Source: CAVRXQ01 sp963838845
GTDB taxonomy: Bacteria; Actinomycetota; Acidimicrobiia; Acidimicrobiales; Bog-793
Reading direction: 5' to 3'
Assembly: GCA_963838845.1 (NCBI GenBank)
Contig: CAWISR010000003.1
Span: 1-64,000, forward strand
Length of the DNA: 64,000 bases
A model generated the notes under the pieces. That model did not search any database. It was not told where the DNA came from and was given only the letters and a program-made list of their open reading frames with translations. The position numbers and the translations under genes were made by a program. Positions 53,253 through 62,330 of the stretch are shown piece after piece. Position 1 is the first letter of the stretch. The number at the start of each line of letters is the position of its first letter.

Positions 53253-53873
53253 ATGGCCACAGTGCTCACGGTCGCAAGCCGCAAAGGTGGCGTCGGCAAA
53301 ACGACCACGGCCGTCGGTTTGGCGATAGCCGCGACCCGTTCGCCTCGCCATGCCGGCCGACCCGTTCTCCTCGTCGACACGGATCGGCGCGCCTCCGCCA
53401 GCGAGTGGCTCTCCGATCAACCGGTCGCCGGCATCGAGGTGCTCGAAGCACCGACGGACCGTCTGCTCGGACGATTCGCCGAAGCGGAGTTCGACGACGA
53501 TGCGCTCGTGATCGTCGACACGCCGAATGCGTCGGACAACCCCGTATTGGTTGCGAAGGCCATCGGCATGGCCGATTGGATCGTCATTCCCGCACGGGTT
53601 GGCGGGCTCGAACTGTCGGCGCTTGCCGAGACGATCGAAGACGTCACCACCGCGGGGAAGACGTACGGGGTTCTCCTCGTCGCCACGATTGCCGGATCAT
53701 CCAGCCTGGTGGCAACCGTCGAACAGCTCGAGCGGCGAGGAATCCCCTATCTGGGACGGCTTCCCCATCGGGTCGGCATTCAACAAGCCGGGTTCGCTCC
53801 GTTCAACCCCACGGCTCTCGCTTGCTACGCCTCTGTGCTCGATCGAATTTTCAATGAGGAGCTTGTCTCGTGA
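53253..53873 (+). CDS. parA: ParA-type partition ATPase
   Basis: The 206-residue protein starts with the deviant Walker A motif VASRKGGVGKTTTAVGLA and has LLVDTDRRASASEWL and ALVIVDTPNASDNP as the other nucleotide-binding motifs. It lacks an N-terminal DNA-binding domain, as in short ParA proteins (type Ib) that work with a small partner gene directly downstream. Segregation or mobilisation of an element that spends time as a plasmid would explain it. The next gene overlaps by GTGA. Confidence 0.9.
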   Translation: MATVLTVASRKGGVGKTTTAVGLAIAATRSPRHAGRPVLLVDTDRRASASEWLSDQPVAGIEVLEAPTDRLLGRFAEAEFDDDALVIVDTPNASDNPVLVAKAIGMADWIVIPARVGGLELSALAETIEDVTTAGKTYGVLLVATIAGSSSLVATVEQLERRGIPYLGRLPHRVGIQQAGFAPFNPTALACYASVLDRIFNEELVS

Positions 53874-54235
53874 CTCCGACCCGCCACTCCGCCCCCGACG
53901 ATTCCGTCTTCGAGCGAAAGCTCGGCAAACTCTCTGCCGTTCGTGCCGCCGCTCCAGGCGAGCAAGAAGCGATCACTGCCGCGGTCGTGCGCCAGCCGGC
54001 CTCGCCGTCACGGACGCCTCGCCGCCGCGCCAAGCCGAGCAAGACGGCGCAAGCACGGCCGGATCATCCGCACCGAATCACGGTTGACTTGAGCCCTGAA
54101 CAGTTCGCAATGGTCCGATCGAAGAGAACCGCCGATGCGAACGTGAATGGCCTTGTGCGAGCACTAATCGAGCTTGCAGACGAGGATCCGGGTCTCGCGA
54201 GTCGCGCCGTGGAACGGGCCGAAGGCGAAGCTTGA
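53870..54235 (+). CDS. Small ParB-like partner of ParA
   Basis: The 121-residue product has a disordered basic N-terminal half (RTPRRRAKPSKTAQARPDHP) and a C-terminal RHITVDLSPEQF-like stretch (HRITVDLSPEQFAMVRSKRT) leading to helices, the layout of ribbon-helix-helix centromere-binding proteins. It is translationally coupled to parA. Its binding site could be the dyads before parA or the 58-bp palindrome. Confidence 0.65.
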   Translation: MTPTRHSAPDDSVFERKLGKLSAVRAAAPGEQEAITAAVVRQPASPSRTPRRRAKPSKTAQARPDHPHRITVDLSPEQFAMVRSKRTADANVNGLVRALIELADEDPGLASRAVERAEGEA

Positions 54236-54578
54236 ACCTGCTGCCCTGCGGGCGCTATCCCCCGAGGACGAGACTCGTCGAGATCGGCGGCGCGACTCGG
54301 ACGCGAAACTCCCAGCTCAGCGCTGCGTCGGGACTCTGACTAGCCGGCCGCGCATCCCCTGCGGATGACACTTCGCGGCATTTTTCCAAGTCGGCTGCCG
54401 CTGTCAACCGACTGGCACGGTGAGCCAACGTCGGCGAGCAGCGAGTTGGCGAAGCGGCGCTCCGTACGAAACCGTGACCAGGGTAAACGCAGCGTCACTC
54501 TACCGCCGGGGCGTGACATGCCTGGAGGTGCGAATTTTCTCCCTCGGATCGGCCGCGCCCCATCGGTAAAATCCAGTA
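54236..54578. other. Intergenic region before xis
   Basis: No supported gene in 343 nt. The end holds a -10-like TAAAAT at 54567-54572, 6 nt before the GTG of the excisionase gene, so that mRNA may be leaderless. Otherwise I see only scattered short repeats (CCGACTGGCACGGTGAGCC region). Confidence 0.5.
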
Positions 54579-54929
54579 GTGAAGGCACGACATCTCGAGA
54601 CTGTCGCCGACGAGGGCCGCCGCCTCGAACTTGAGGAGCGAGCACGCCGCCGCAACGAGCGCATCGCCGCTGCGGTCGCCTCGGCATGTGCCGTGCCCCT
54701 GCCGAACGTCCCGATCTGGCGGTGGTTTACCGACGACGAGGCGGCGCGGCTCGCTCGATGTGCGCCCCGGACGTGGCGCTACCGCCGCAGCGCGTGGCAA
54801 ATCCCCTTCGTGCGTGATGGGAAGAAGGCGTTGATCCACCCAGAGGTTTTCGATCGCGCTATGGGTGCTTACTTGCAGATCCTCGGCGAGGACGCAGAAA
54901 AGGGAACCGCCGCTGCTGTGGCAGCCTGA
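54579..54929 (+). CDS. Excisionase-like DNA-binding protein
   Basis: The 116-residue protein has an N-terminal coil (LETVADEGRRLELEERARRR) and a MerR/Xis-type helix-turn-helix: WRWFTDDEAARLARCAPRTW followed by RYRRSAWQIPFVRDGKKALI. Directionality factors of tyrosine integrases have this form, and it ends 3 nt from the integrase stop. GTG start at 54579. Confidence 0.65.
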   Translation: MKARHLETVADEGRRLELEERARRRNERIAAAVASACAVPLPNVPIWRWFTDDEAARLARCAPRTWRYRRSAWQIPFVRDGKKALIHPEVFDRAMGAYLQILGEDAEKGTAAAVAA

Positions 54930-54932
54930 CTC

Positions 54933-56096
54933 TCAGGTCAAACCGTCAGCCTTCGCACGCTTGATGTCGACGACTTCTGCTCGGCGAGGAAGCCTCGACA
55001 TGGCCTCGGCGAGCTCCGGACCCCGGCTCTTTGCCAAGTGTTGGTAGCGCATCGCCGCCGTCGAGGAGCTGTGGCCGATCTTTTCCATCAGCTCTCCAGC
55101 CGTCGCGCCGGCCAACGCGAGCCACGTTGCTCCCGCGTGTCGCAAATCATGAAAATGAAGGTCCGGACGCCCGATCGTTATGCGAGCTGCACGGAACGCT
55201 TTGCCGAGGACGTGTGGTCGCAGCGGCCCGCCTCGCTCGCCCGTGAAAAGCAGCGACTCTGGTTCGGTAGACACAAATCGATGCATGTGATCGTCAAGCA
55301 ACGGAAGCAAGTGGGGCGGCACATTAACGACACGATTTCCCGCCTCGCTCTTGGGCGGACCGTATTGGATTTGTCCATTCGAGAGATACGAAGCGGCGCG
55401 GGTGATTGAGATCCGCTTGTGTAAGAGGTCGACATCACTCCGTCGGAGAGCAAGCAGCTCTCCGCGTCGCAGTGCGCACCAAGCTGCAACAGTCACCGCG
55501 ACTTTCATGCGATCGGGCATCGCATCCGCTAAAACATCGACGTCACCGAACTCAGGGATGTCCCGTCGGTCTGCACTCTCCTTGGCCAAATCAGGTTGCC
55601 GGCACGGAGAGAGATGGATCAGACGGTCCTGTACGGCAAAATTCATAATTGCCCTGACGAGTCGGTAAGCCTTTGCCGCAGTGGCTTCTCCCGGGCCGCC
55701 CTTCCCGCGCAGCTCCAAGTTCCAGGTTTCGACCTGAGAGGGGCGGAGGTGGGCGATTCGCAGATGGCCGAGGATCGGCAAAACGTGGCGATCCAAAAGT
55801 TCTCGGTATGTCTCGTGCGTCTTGGCCGTGTGTTTGATGCGCTTTCGCTCGAGCCAAATCTCTGCGAGTTCGGTAACGGTGATCCGCCCACCTCGTGGAT
55901 CGACTAGTTCGCCACGCTTGCTTGCAACTTCTGCTTCGGCCAACCAACCGTTGGCTTCGGTGCGCGAAACGAATCGCCGACTGACGCGGCGTCCCTGGAG
56001 CAAGTAGTGCGCGCGGAACGGCCCACTCCCGTTTCGGCTGAGGTCGTGCACCGACCCGAAGGTTCGGCGAGTGACACGCCGGGCTCGTTGCTCCAC
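54933..56096 (-). CDS. int: Tyrosine-type integrase
   Basis: The 387-residue recombinase has an arm-binding N-terminal part (GSGPFRAHYLLQGRRVSRRF), a core-binding SAM-like domain (TVTELAEIWLERKRIKHTAK) and a complete catalytic domain: Arg in AAWCALRRGELLALR (about 211), H-x-x-R in HFHDLRHAGATWLA (about 317), His in KIGHSSSTAAMRYQH and the nucleophile Tyr about 350. It lies next to the tRNA-Glu 3' end, its probable integration site. GTG at 56096. Confidence 0.93.
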   Translation of the reverse strand: MEQRARRVTRRTFGSVHDLSRNGSGPFRAHYLLQGRRVSRRFVSRTEANGWLAEAEVASKRGELVDPRGGRITVTELAEIWLERKRIKHTAKTHETYRELLDRHVLPILGHLRIAHLRPSQVETWNLELRGKGGPGEATAAKAYRLVRAIMNFAVQDRLIHLSPCRQPDLAKESADRRDIPEFGDVDVLADAMPDRMKVAVTVAAWCALRRGELLALRRSDVDLLHKRISITRAASYLSNGQIQYGPPKSEAGNRVVNVPPHLLPLLDDHMHRFVSTEPESLLFTGERGGPLRPHVLGKAFRAARITIGRPDLHFHDLRHAGATWLALAGATAGELMEKIGHSSSTAAMRYQHLAKSRGPELAEAMSRLPRRAEVVDIKRAKADGLT

Positions 56097-56211
56097 GTTT
56101 GGAATCTACCGAGGGTGTGGCTCAATCTGAGGAGTGATACCCGGGGTGATACTCGCAGCCCGTGCCACCGTCGGCATGTTGGCGAGAAGTGGTCATGACC
56201 AGCCACTTTGT
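56097..56211. other. Attachment-site region between int and tRNA-Glu
   Basis: This stretch has a 12-bp perfect palindrome TGGTCATGACCA (56190-56201) and the direct repeat GTGATAC at 56134-56140 and 56146-56152 (12 bp period). Integrase or excisionase arm sites are expected here. The core of the site should be the tRNA 3' end itself; no second copy was found elsewhere in the window. Confidence 0.55.
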
Positions 56212-56287
56212 TGGCAGCCCCAACGGGGTTCGAACCCGTGTCTCCACCTTGAGAGGGTGGTGTCCTAGGCCGCTAGACGATGGGGCC
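56212..56287 (-). tRNA. tRNA-Glu (anticodon CTC)
   Basis: On the minus strand the sequence folds as a cloverleaf: acceptor GGCCCCA with TGGGGCT (G-U at the first pair), anticodon arm CACCCTCTCAAGGTG with CTC, T arm ACGGGTTCGAACCCCGT, discriminator G and encoded CCA. The integrase gene follows its 3' end at once, so this is the probable attachment site. The 3' half may come from the element. Confidence 0.93.
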
Positions 56288-56359
56288 GGGCGTCGCGTCG
56301 CTGGTGACTTGCTCCCTTCATTCGAGTCGGAACAAAGTCGTGTCGCCACACTCGCTTTG

Positions 56360-56431
56360 CTCGGGGGGGAGGACTCGAACCCCCAATAACAGGGCCAGAA
56401 CCTGTCGTGTTGCCGATTACACCACCCCCGA
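56360..56431 (-). tRNA. tRNA-Gln (anticodon CTG)
   Basis: The minus strand gives acceptor TCGGGGG pairing with CCCCCGA, a D arm starting TGGTGTAATCGGCA, anticodon arm ACAGGTTCTGGCCCTGT with CTG, and T arm with TTCGAGT. CCA is not encoded (CAA follows). It is transcribed ahead of tRNA-Glu. Confidence 0.93.
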
Positions 56432-56491
56432 TCGGGCGAGAGCCCATCCTATTCGGGACCTCCGCCGGTCCCAGTTTGCGGATGTGCCTCG

Positions 56492-57109
56492 TTATTTCGT
56501 CGCCCAGGTCGCGTTGGCGAAGCCGATCACGCGGCCAACGGCGACGCCCGACGCCTCCCGAATCAGCGCCGAGATCTGCGAAAAGACAATCTTCTTCGAA
56601 GCCGGAGGCGCAACGACTTCTGGCACGAGGCCGTCGTTGGCAGCGACGGATTCCATGTACAGCGCATTGATCGCGTCCGTCACGACGATCACCCGACGTC
56701 CCCGCCCGAACCGTTTTTCGACGCGCGAGAACTCGGTTCCGGCATCCGTTGCGAGAATCGCCGTTGCTTCACCCGGTTTCAGCACAGACCGGAATTCCTT
56801 CGTACGTTGCGCAGAGAGAACTCCAGTACGACTCACCCCGGACGGCACCGCAATGATGAGCACGGGAGCGATGCCTCGCACATACAGCGAAGACGCGACG
56901 CGAAGCTTCGCGCGGTAGTCGGTGGACATATTCGACATACCTGGTGTCCCGGTGACGACTATCGCCGCCGCATGCTCCGCGCGGCTAGGCGACCGCGCGC
57001 TTCGCGACGCGGATTCCACCTGCACCACGGTCACGACGAGATACACGATCGCCGCGGTGATGAGGAGCGTCGCGATCCGGTAAAAGATCCGGAATCCGAA
57101 GAGCACCAC
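56492..57109 (-). CDS. YdcF/SanA-like (DUF218) membrane-anchored protein
   Basis: The 205-residue protein has an N-terminal membrane anchor (IATLLITAAIVYLVVTVVQV). Then comes a DUF218 domain: AAIVVTGTPGMSN, AKLRVASSLYVRGIAPVLII, a late EFSRVEKRFGRGRRVIVVTD and INALYMESVAANDG. DUF218 proteins are linked to envelope or polysaccharide metabolism. It starts 24 nt after gltX and is probably in the same transcript. Confidence 0.75.
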   Translation of the reverse strand: MVLFGFRIFYRIATLLITAAIVYLVVTVVQVESASRSARSPSRAEHAAAIVVTGTPGMSNMSTDYRAKLRVASSLYVRGIAPVLIIAVPSGVSRTGVLSAQRTKEFRSVLKPGEATAILATDAGTEFSRVEKRFGRGRRVIVVTDAINALYMESVAANDGLVPEVVAPPASKKIVFSQISALIREASGVAVGRVIGFANATWATK

Positions 57110-57133
57110 CCAAAAAGTTTGACAGTCTCGTGA

Positions 57134-58543
57134 CTAAATAGCAGCGATTGTCGCCTCGATCCGAGCGATCGTGCGATCGCGGCCGAGTTCTTCGAGCGAT
57201 TCGAACAGCGGGAGCCCGACGGTGGATCCGAGCGCCGCGACGCGCACCGGTGCCTGCACCTTGCCGAGCTTCCGCCCCGTCCGCTCGACAGCAGCATCGA
57301 GGACGGGTCGCATCGACGTGGCCTTCCATTCGATACGAGCGAAGCCATCTCGTACTTGCTCGAGAATCGACTTTGCCTCCGGGTCGTCGCGGATCGCCTT
57401 ATCGAACGACGCCGGCTCGGGAGCAAAGGGGTCCGAAAAGAGGAAGGCGACAAGCGGGATGACGTCGGCGAGCGTCGTGACTCGCTCTTGAATCAGTGGA
57501 GCGAGCCGCTCGAACGCGCCCTCGTCGAACGCGTCCGCGGTCCAAGGGACCCCGGCCGTTTCGAGGAACTCGCGCGTTCTCGTGACGAATTCTTGGACGG
57601 GCAATGCCCGGATGTACACGCCGTTGAAATGGGCGAGCCGCTTTTCATCGAAGAACGCTGGCGAGACGTTCACGTCTTCGAGCCGGAACTCGTCGATCAT
57701 CTCGTCGACCGTGAGGATTTCCCGCTGATCGGGAGGTCCCCAGCCGAGCAATACCAGGTAATTCCGCATCGCTTCCGGGAGATACCCCTGAGCCCGGTAG
57801 TCCTCGATCGCGACACGGTCGCGACGCTTCGAGAGCTTCTGGCGCTTCTCGTTCACGAGAACGGGAAGGTGGGCGAAGACAGGGAGGGGAGGTCCACCTA
57901 GGGCCTCCCAGATCAGCACCGCTTTCGGCGTTGTCGGCAGGTGCTCCTCGGCACGGATGACGTGCGTGATGCGCATGTCGCGGTCGTCGGCAACGCCCGC
58001 TAGCACAAACAACGGATCGCCGTTGGACTTCACGATGACGAAATCTTCGATCGTCGAGTTCTGGAACTCGACGGCACCGCGCACCACGTCGTGCACGATC
58101 GTCACACCGTCGTCAGGAACTCGAAAACGCAGCGCGCGACCCAGGCCGGGTTCGAGCTGACGGCGCCGGCAGAAGCCGTCGTAGCCAGGTATCGCGTTCT
58201 GTCTCGTTCGCTCTTCGATTTGTTCTCGCGTGCAGTCGCACGCATACGCGTGGCCCGATTCGTACAGGCGGCGCGCGACGTCCGCGTAGAGCTGCGATCG
58301 TTCCGACTGGAAATGAGGCCCTTCGTCCCAGTCGATGCCCAACCACTCGAGCGCAGTGAGAATGCCGCCGATCCACTCAGGCTTCGAGCGTTCCCGGTCG
58401 GTGTCCTCGATCCGCAGGACGAATTGCCCGCCACCTTTTCTCGCGACGAGCCAGTTATAGAGCGCGGTGCGTGCCCCGCCGACGTGGAAATACCCCGTCG
58501 GCGAAGGGGCGAATCGGACGCGCGGCGCGATCTCGGTGTTCAC
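57134..58543 (-). CDS. gltX: Glutamyl-tRNA synthetase
   Basis: GltX charges tRNA-Glu, and the gene for that tRNA lies 1 kb downstream. The class I signatures are clear: RFAPSPTGYFHVGGART (HIGH region) at residues 8-24 and KLSKRRDRVAIEDY (KMSKS region). Length 469 residues is normal. The start GTG at 58543 overlaps the stop of the ferredoxin gene (GTGA) and comes just before the first conserved block; longer in-frame versions run into the ferredoxin gene. Confidence 0.96.
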   Translation of the reverse strand: MNTEIAPRVRFAPSPTGYFHVGGARTALYNWLVARKGGGQFVLRIEDTDRERSKPEWIGGILTALEWLGIDWDEGPHFQSERSQLYADVARRLYESGHAYACDCTREQIEERTRQNAIPGYDGFCRRRQLEPGLGRALRFRVPDDGVTIVHDVVRGAVEFQNSTIEDFVIVKSNGDPLFVLAGVADDRDMRITHVIRAEEHLPTTPKAVLIWEALGGPPLPVFAHLPVLVNEKRQKLSKRRDRVAIEDYRAQGYLPEAMRNYLVLLGWGPPDQREILTVDEMIDEFRLEDVNVSPAFFDEKRLAHFNGVYIRALPVQEFVTRTREFLETAGVPWTADAFDEGAFERLAPLIQERVTTLADVIPLVAFLFSDPFAPEPASFDKAIRDDPEAKSILEQVRDGFARIEWKATSMRPVLDAAVERTGRKLGKVQAPVRVAALGSTVGLPLFESLEELGRDRTIARIEATIAAI

Positions 58544-58734
58544 TCCTCGGCGATCGAGATCGACCCTGTCGGACACGAAAGGACCGCCTCTTCGAGTTGA
58601 TCGCGCAGCGCTTCGGGAGGATGTTCGTCGAGGACGTACAAGAAACCGTCGTCGCGCACTTCGAAGACCTGCGGCAATATCCCCATGCAAACCGCATTCG
58701 ATTCGCATGTGTCGAAGTTCACGATGACTCGCAC
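58540..58734 (-). CDS. Single-cluster ferredoxin
   Basis: The 64-residue protein (MRVIVNFDTCESNAVCMGIL and then PTGSISIAEE) has three spaced cysteines, Cys10, Cys16 and the Cys before PTGSI, i.e. the pattern of [3Fe-4S] ferredoxins that serve cytochromes P450 in Actinobacteria. It is translationally coupled to gltX, an unusual pairing that may be only positional. Confidence 0.88.
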   Translation of the reverse strand: MRVIVNFDTCESNAVCMGILPQVFEVRDDGFLYVLDEHPPEALRDQLEEAVLSCPTGSISIAEE

Positions 58735-58833
58735 AACCTCTCCCTTCGCGATTCTCGCCGACCGCGCTCCGATGCTACCGGTGGGCAGCCATGGGCTCTT
58801 CGTGGAGTTGGTGCCAAGTACGCTCGCCCGATT

Positions 58834-60129
58834 GTGGGAGTGACGCCGTGGCGGTCCCGCGTGCTCGCCGTCGTCATTCTTCTGGCGGTGGGCGGTCTGA
58901 TCGGCGCCTTCGTCGCCGGCGCAATCGGACCGAGCAAACCGTCTCTCACCCCCTCAGAGATCGCCGCGGTCCAGGCGGCGAAAGCCGAACAGAAGCTTCG
59001 GCACGAAGAGATCAGAGACGTCGACGCCGCATCCGCACTTCTCAAGGTGGCCACCGCCTCGACGACTAGCGCGAATCCGTCGATCGCGTACCGCAAACCA
59101 ATGGCGCCCGCCGAGGTACTCGGCTTCGTTCCGTACTGGACGGCGGCATCGATCACTCCAACCGAGCTTGCCGACGTCAGCGAGATCGCGCTCTTCGGCG
59201 TCGAGGTCGGCCCCAACGGAGGCTTCGTCGAGTCCGGACCGGGCTGGTCGGACTACGCGTCCACCGGGTACGAGAACCTGGTCAGCGCCGCGCACGCTGC
59301 GAAGGATCGGGTGCTCTTCACGATCTCAGCGACGCGGCCGAAGATCATCAGCCATCTCGTCCACCACCCCGCCGCGACGGGCGCGATGCTCGGTCGCGCG
59401 CTCGCGGGTGTTGTCGCGACGGGTGGGCTCGACGGGGTCGACATCGACATCGAAGGGATGGATGGCTCTGAGCGCTCGGATTTCGTCGTCTTCGTGCGCG
59501 ACCTCGTACATGCCCTGCGCTCAGACCGCATGCGCGGAGAGATTGTCCTCGACACGTACCCGCAGTCCGCGGGTGACAGTTCGAACTTCTTTGCAGTCGC
59601 GAAGCTCACGCCCTACGTCGATCGCGTCTTCATCATGGGTTACGACATGGAGCAGTTCGCGAACGCGTCGCCGACCGCGCCGCTGTATGCGAACGATCTC
59701 GGACTGAGCGACGCTCTTTCCCTCATCCAGTACGTGAAGGTCGTGCCGCCGAGCAAGCTCTTGCTCGGCGTTCCTTTCTACGGTGTCGACTTCACAACTG
59801 CTGGAAATGCCAAGGGCTCTGGGGCCGTGAAGCCCTATCCGACTGAGGTCACCTACGAGGCGATCCTCGCTGCGCATCATGCGCCGACGTGGGACCCGGT
59901 CACGCGCACCGCCTGGACGCATTTCCAGATCGGCAAGACCTGGCACGAGACGTGGTACGACAACCCGGTCAGCGTGGCGCTGAAGCGGGCGCTCGCCGCC
60001 CACTTTCACCTCGCGGGAGTCGGCGCCTGGGCGCTCGGCTTCGAGGGGAAGGCGACGAACATGCTGCAGGCGCTCGACGGACCGCTGCCGCCAAAACGGC
60101 TAGCGCTCGGTCCGTCGCGAGCGGGTTAA
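58834..60129 (+). CDS. Membrane-anchored glycoside hydrolase family 18 protein
   Basis: The 431-residue protein has an N-terminal membrane segment (VLAVVILLAVGGLIGAFVAG), a helical spacer, and a GH18 barrel. The active-site motif is GLDGVDIDIEGMD (D-x2-D-x-D-x-E, with Glu as the acid). The strand ends RVFIMGYDMEQFANASP and KLLLGVPFYGVDF also fit. These proteins act on chitin-like or peptidoglycan-related glycans, or in spore coats. GTG at 58834 is the first in-frame start before the anchor. Its end overlaps the rpsT stop from the other strand by 4 nt. Confidence 0.82.
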   Translation: MGVTPWRSRVLAVVILLAVGGLIGAFVAGAIGPSKPSLTPSEIAAVQAAKAEQKLRHEEIRDVDAASALLKVATASTTSANPSIAYRKPMAPAEVLGFVPYWTAASITPTELADVSEIALFGVEVGPNGGFVESGPGWSDYASTGYENLVSAAHAAKDRVLFTISATRPKIISHLVHHPAATGAMLGRALAGVVATGGLDGVDIDIEGMDGSERSDFVVFVRDLVHALRSDRMRGEIVLDTYPQSAGDSSNFFAVAKLTPYVDRVFIMGYDMEQFANASPTAPLYANDLGLSDALSLIQYVKVVPPSKLLLGVPFYGVDFTTAGNAKGSGAVKPYPTEVTYEAILAAHHAPTWDPVTRTAWTHFQIGKTWHETWYDNPVSVALKRALAAHFHLAGVGAWALGFEGKATNMLQALDGPLPPKRLALGPSRAG

Positions 60130-60401
60130 GAGGTAGCGGGTCTCGTCGCGCGATTGACGGTACGCATCAGGCGCGATTTCCGCCGTGCCGCCTGGTTCTT
60201 GTGGATGATTCCTTGCGCCGCGGCCTTGTCGATCCGCCGGACCGCCGACTCGAGCGTCGCGGGGAGATCCGGCGCACCGTCGACCGCGTCAGCGATCGCG
60301 CGCTTCGAACGTGTCTTCACCTCGGAACGCACCGCCTTGTTCCGAGCGTGCCGAACGGCATTCTGCCGATTCCGCTTGATCTGACTCTTGATGTTCGCCA
60401 C
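60126..60401 (-). CDS. rpsT: 30S ribosomal protein S20
   Basis: The 91-residue basic protein starts (GTG at 60401) VANIKSQIKRNRQNAVRHAR and ends RRKSRLMRTVNRATRPATS, with the helical S20 pattern and the segment AAQGIIHKNQAARRKSRL. It binds 16S rRNA early in assembly. It stands divergent from lepA, an arrangement common in Actinobacteria. Confidence 0.95.
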   Translation of the reverse strand: MANIKSQIKRNRQNAVRHARNKAVRSEVKTRSKRAIADAVDGAPDLPATLESAVRRIDKAAAQGIIHKNQAARRKSRLMRTVNRATRPATS

Positions 60402-60542
60402 GAAATCCCTCACGTCGCTGCTTTGGAGCAGGTCATGGTACCAGGGGCATTCGCAGGCCCCTTCGGAAACGCGAAAGAAGACCGGGTCGCTTTCCTTCAC
60501 CGAGCGCGCTGATCGGTCCAGGTCAGATGGCACCATGGTGGG

Positions 60543-62330
60543 GTGGTCGATCCGTCGAAGATCAGGAACTTTTCCATCATCAGTCACGTCGACCACGGCA
60601 AATCGACGCTCTCGGACCGGATCCTCGAGCTGACCGGAGCAGTCGATCCCCGCGAGATGCGCGAACAGTTCTTGGACTCGATGGACATCGAGCGCGAACG
60701 CGGCATCACGATCAAAGCCCAGAACGTCCGGGTGAACTGGCGAGGAACGACCTTGCAGCTCATCGACACACCCGGCCACGTCGACTTCTCCTATGAGGTC
60801 TCCCGCAGCCTCGCCGCGTGCGAGGGCGTGGTCCTGCTCGTCGACGCCTCCCAGGGGATCCAGGCGCAGACCCTCGCGAACTCCTACCTGGCGATGGAGC
60901 ACGACCTCGAGATCGTCGCCGCGCTGAACAAGATCGACCTCCCCGCGGCCGAGCCAGACCGCTACGCGGAGGAGATCGAGAACGTGCTCGGCATCGACCG
61001 CAACTCGGTGCTGCGGATCTCCGCCAAGACGGGCGAGGGGGTGCCCGAGCTCCTCGACGCGGTGGTCGAACGCATTCCGCCACCGAAAGACACCGCCGGA
61101 GCGCCGTTGCGCGCCCTCGTGTTCGACTCGTATTACGACCAGTACCGCGGCGTCGTAAGCGCCATTCGCGTCGTCGACGGCGTGATCCGGACCGGCGCCC
61201 GCGTGCGCTTCATGCAGGCAGGTGTCGTCCACGACGTGGAAGAGATCGGCCTGCGTCAGCCGGCAATCGTTCCCGTTGACGCGCTCGGGCCGGGGGAGGT
61301 CGGCTATCTCATCGCCGGCGTAAAGAACATCGCCGAGGCTCGAGTCGGTGAGACGATCACCGAAGCCGCCCGCCCATCCAAAGACCCGCTCGCCGGCTAC
61401 CAAAACCCGAAACCAATGGTCTTCTGCGGCCTCTACCCGATCGATGGCGACGAGTTCCCAGACCTTCGCGACGCTCTCGAACGATTGCGCTTGAACGACG
61501 CGAGCATCACCTACACGCCGGAGACTTCCGCTGCGCTCGGCTTCGGCTTCCGTTGCGGCTTTCTCGGGCTTTTACACATGGACATCGTGCGCGAGCGCCT
61601 GGAGCGAGAGTTCAACTTGTCTCTGATCGCGACGGCGCCGTCCGTCGAGTACGTGGTCCACCTCACCGATGGCACGACCGAGCTCGTTGACAACCCGTCC
61701 GCACTCCCCGCGCCTCAACGCGTCGACCACATCGAAGAGCCGATCCTGAACGTGACCATCATCACGCCGGCGGAGTACGTCGGAACGATCATCGACCTCT
61801 GTCAACAAAAACGCGGACGCCAGGAACTGATGCACTATCTGTCAGCCGAGCGTTTGGAGCTCGTCTACCGGCTGCCGCTCGGCGAGATCGTCGTCGATTT
61901 CTTCGACCAGCTGAAGAGCCGCACGAAGGGCTACGCGAGCTTGGACTACGAGCCCGCCGGACTCGAAGCGGCCAATCTCGTCAAGGTTGACATCTTGTTG
62001 AACGGTCAGCCAGTCGACGCGTTCTCCTCGATCGTCTATCGGACGAAGGCCGAAGAGTATGGACGGAAGATGACCGAGAAACTGCGCGAACTCATCCCCC
62101 GTCAGCTCTTCGACGTGCCGATCCAGGCCGCGATCGGCGGGCGCATCATCGCCCGTGAGACGGTGAAGGCGAAGCGCAAGGACGTCCTCGCGAAATGCTA
62201 CGGCGGTGACATCACTCGGAAACGCAAGCTGCTCGAGAAACAGAAGGAAGGAAAGCGCCGGATGAAATCGATCGGCCGCGTGGAGATCCCCCAGGAGGCG
62301 TTCGTCTCTGCGCTGAGGCTTGACGAATGA
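60543..62330 (+). CDS. lepA: Elongation factor 4 (LepA)
   Basis: LepA is a ribosome-binding GTPase. The 595-residue protein has G1 HVDHGKSTL, G2/G3 region RGITIKAQNV and DTPGHVDFSYEV, NKIDLPAA (G4), and the LepA-specific C-terminal domain ending RRMKSIGRVEIPQEAFVSAL. Length is standard. GTG at 60543. The stop overlaps the next start (ATGA). Confidence 0.97.
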   Translation: MVDPSKIRNFSIISHVDHGKSTLSDRILELTGAVDPREMREQFLDSMDIERERGITIKAQNVRVNWRGTTLQLIDTPGHVDFSYEVSRSLAACEGVVLLVDASQGIQAQTLANSYLAMEHDLEIVAALNKIDLPAAEPDRYAEEIENVLGIDRNSVLRISAKTGEGVPELLDAVVERIPPPKDTAGAPLRALVFDSYYDQYRGVVSAIRVVDGVIRTGARVRFMQAGVVHDVEEIGLRQPAIVPVDALGPGEVGYLIAGVKNIAEARVGETITEAARPSKDPLAGYQNPKPMVFCGLYPIDGDEFPDLRDALERLRLNDASITYTPETSAALGFGFRCGFLGLLHMDIVRERLEREFNLSLIATAPSVEYVVHLTDGTTELVDNPSALPAPQRVDHIEEPILNVTIITPAEYVGTIIDLCQQKRGRQELMHYLSAERLELVYRLPLGEIVVDFFDQLKSRTKGYASLDYEPAGLEAANLVKVDILLNGQPVDAFSSIVYRTKAEEYGRKMTEKLRELIPRQLFDVPIQAAIGGRIIARETVKAKRKDVLAKCYGGDITRKRKLLEKQKEGKRRMKSIGRVEIPQEAFVSALRLDE

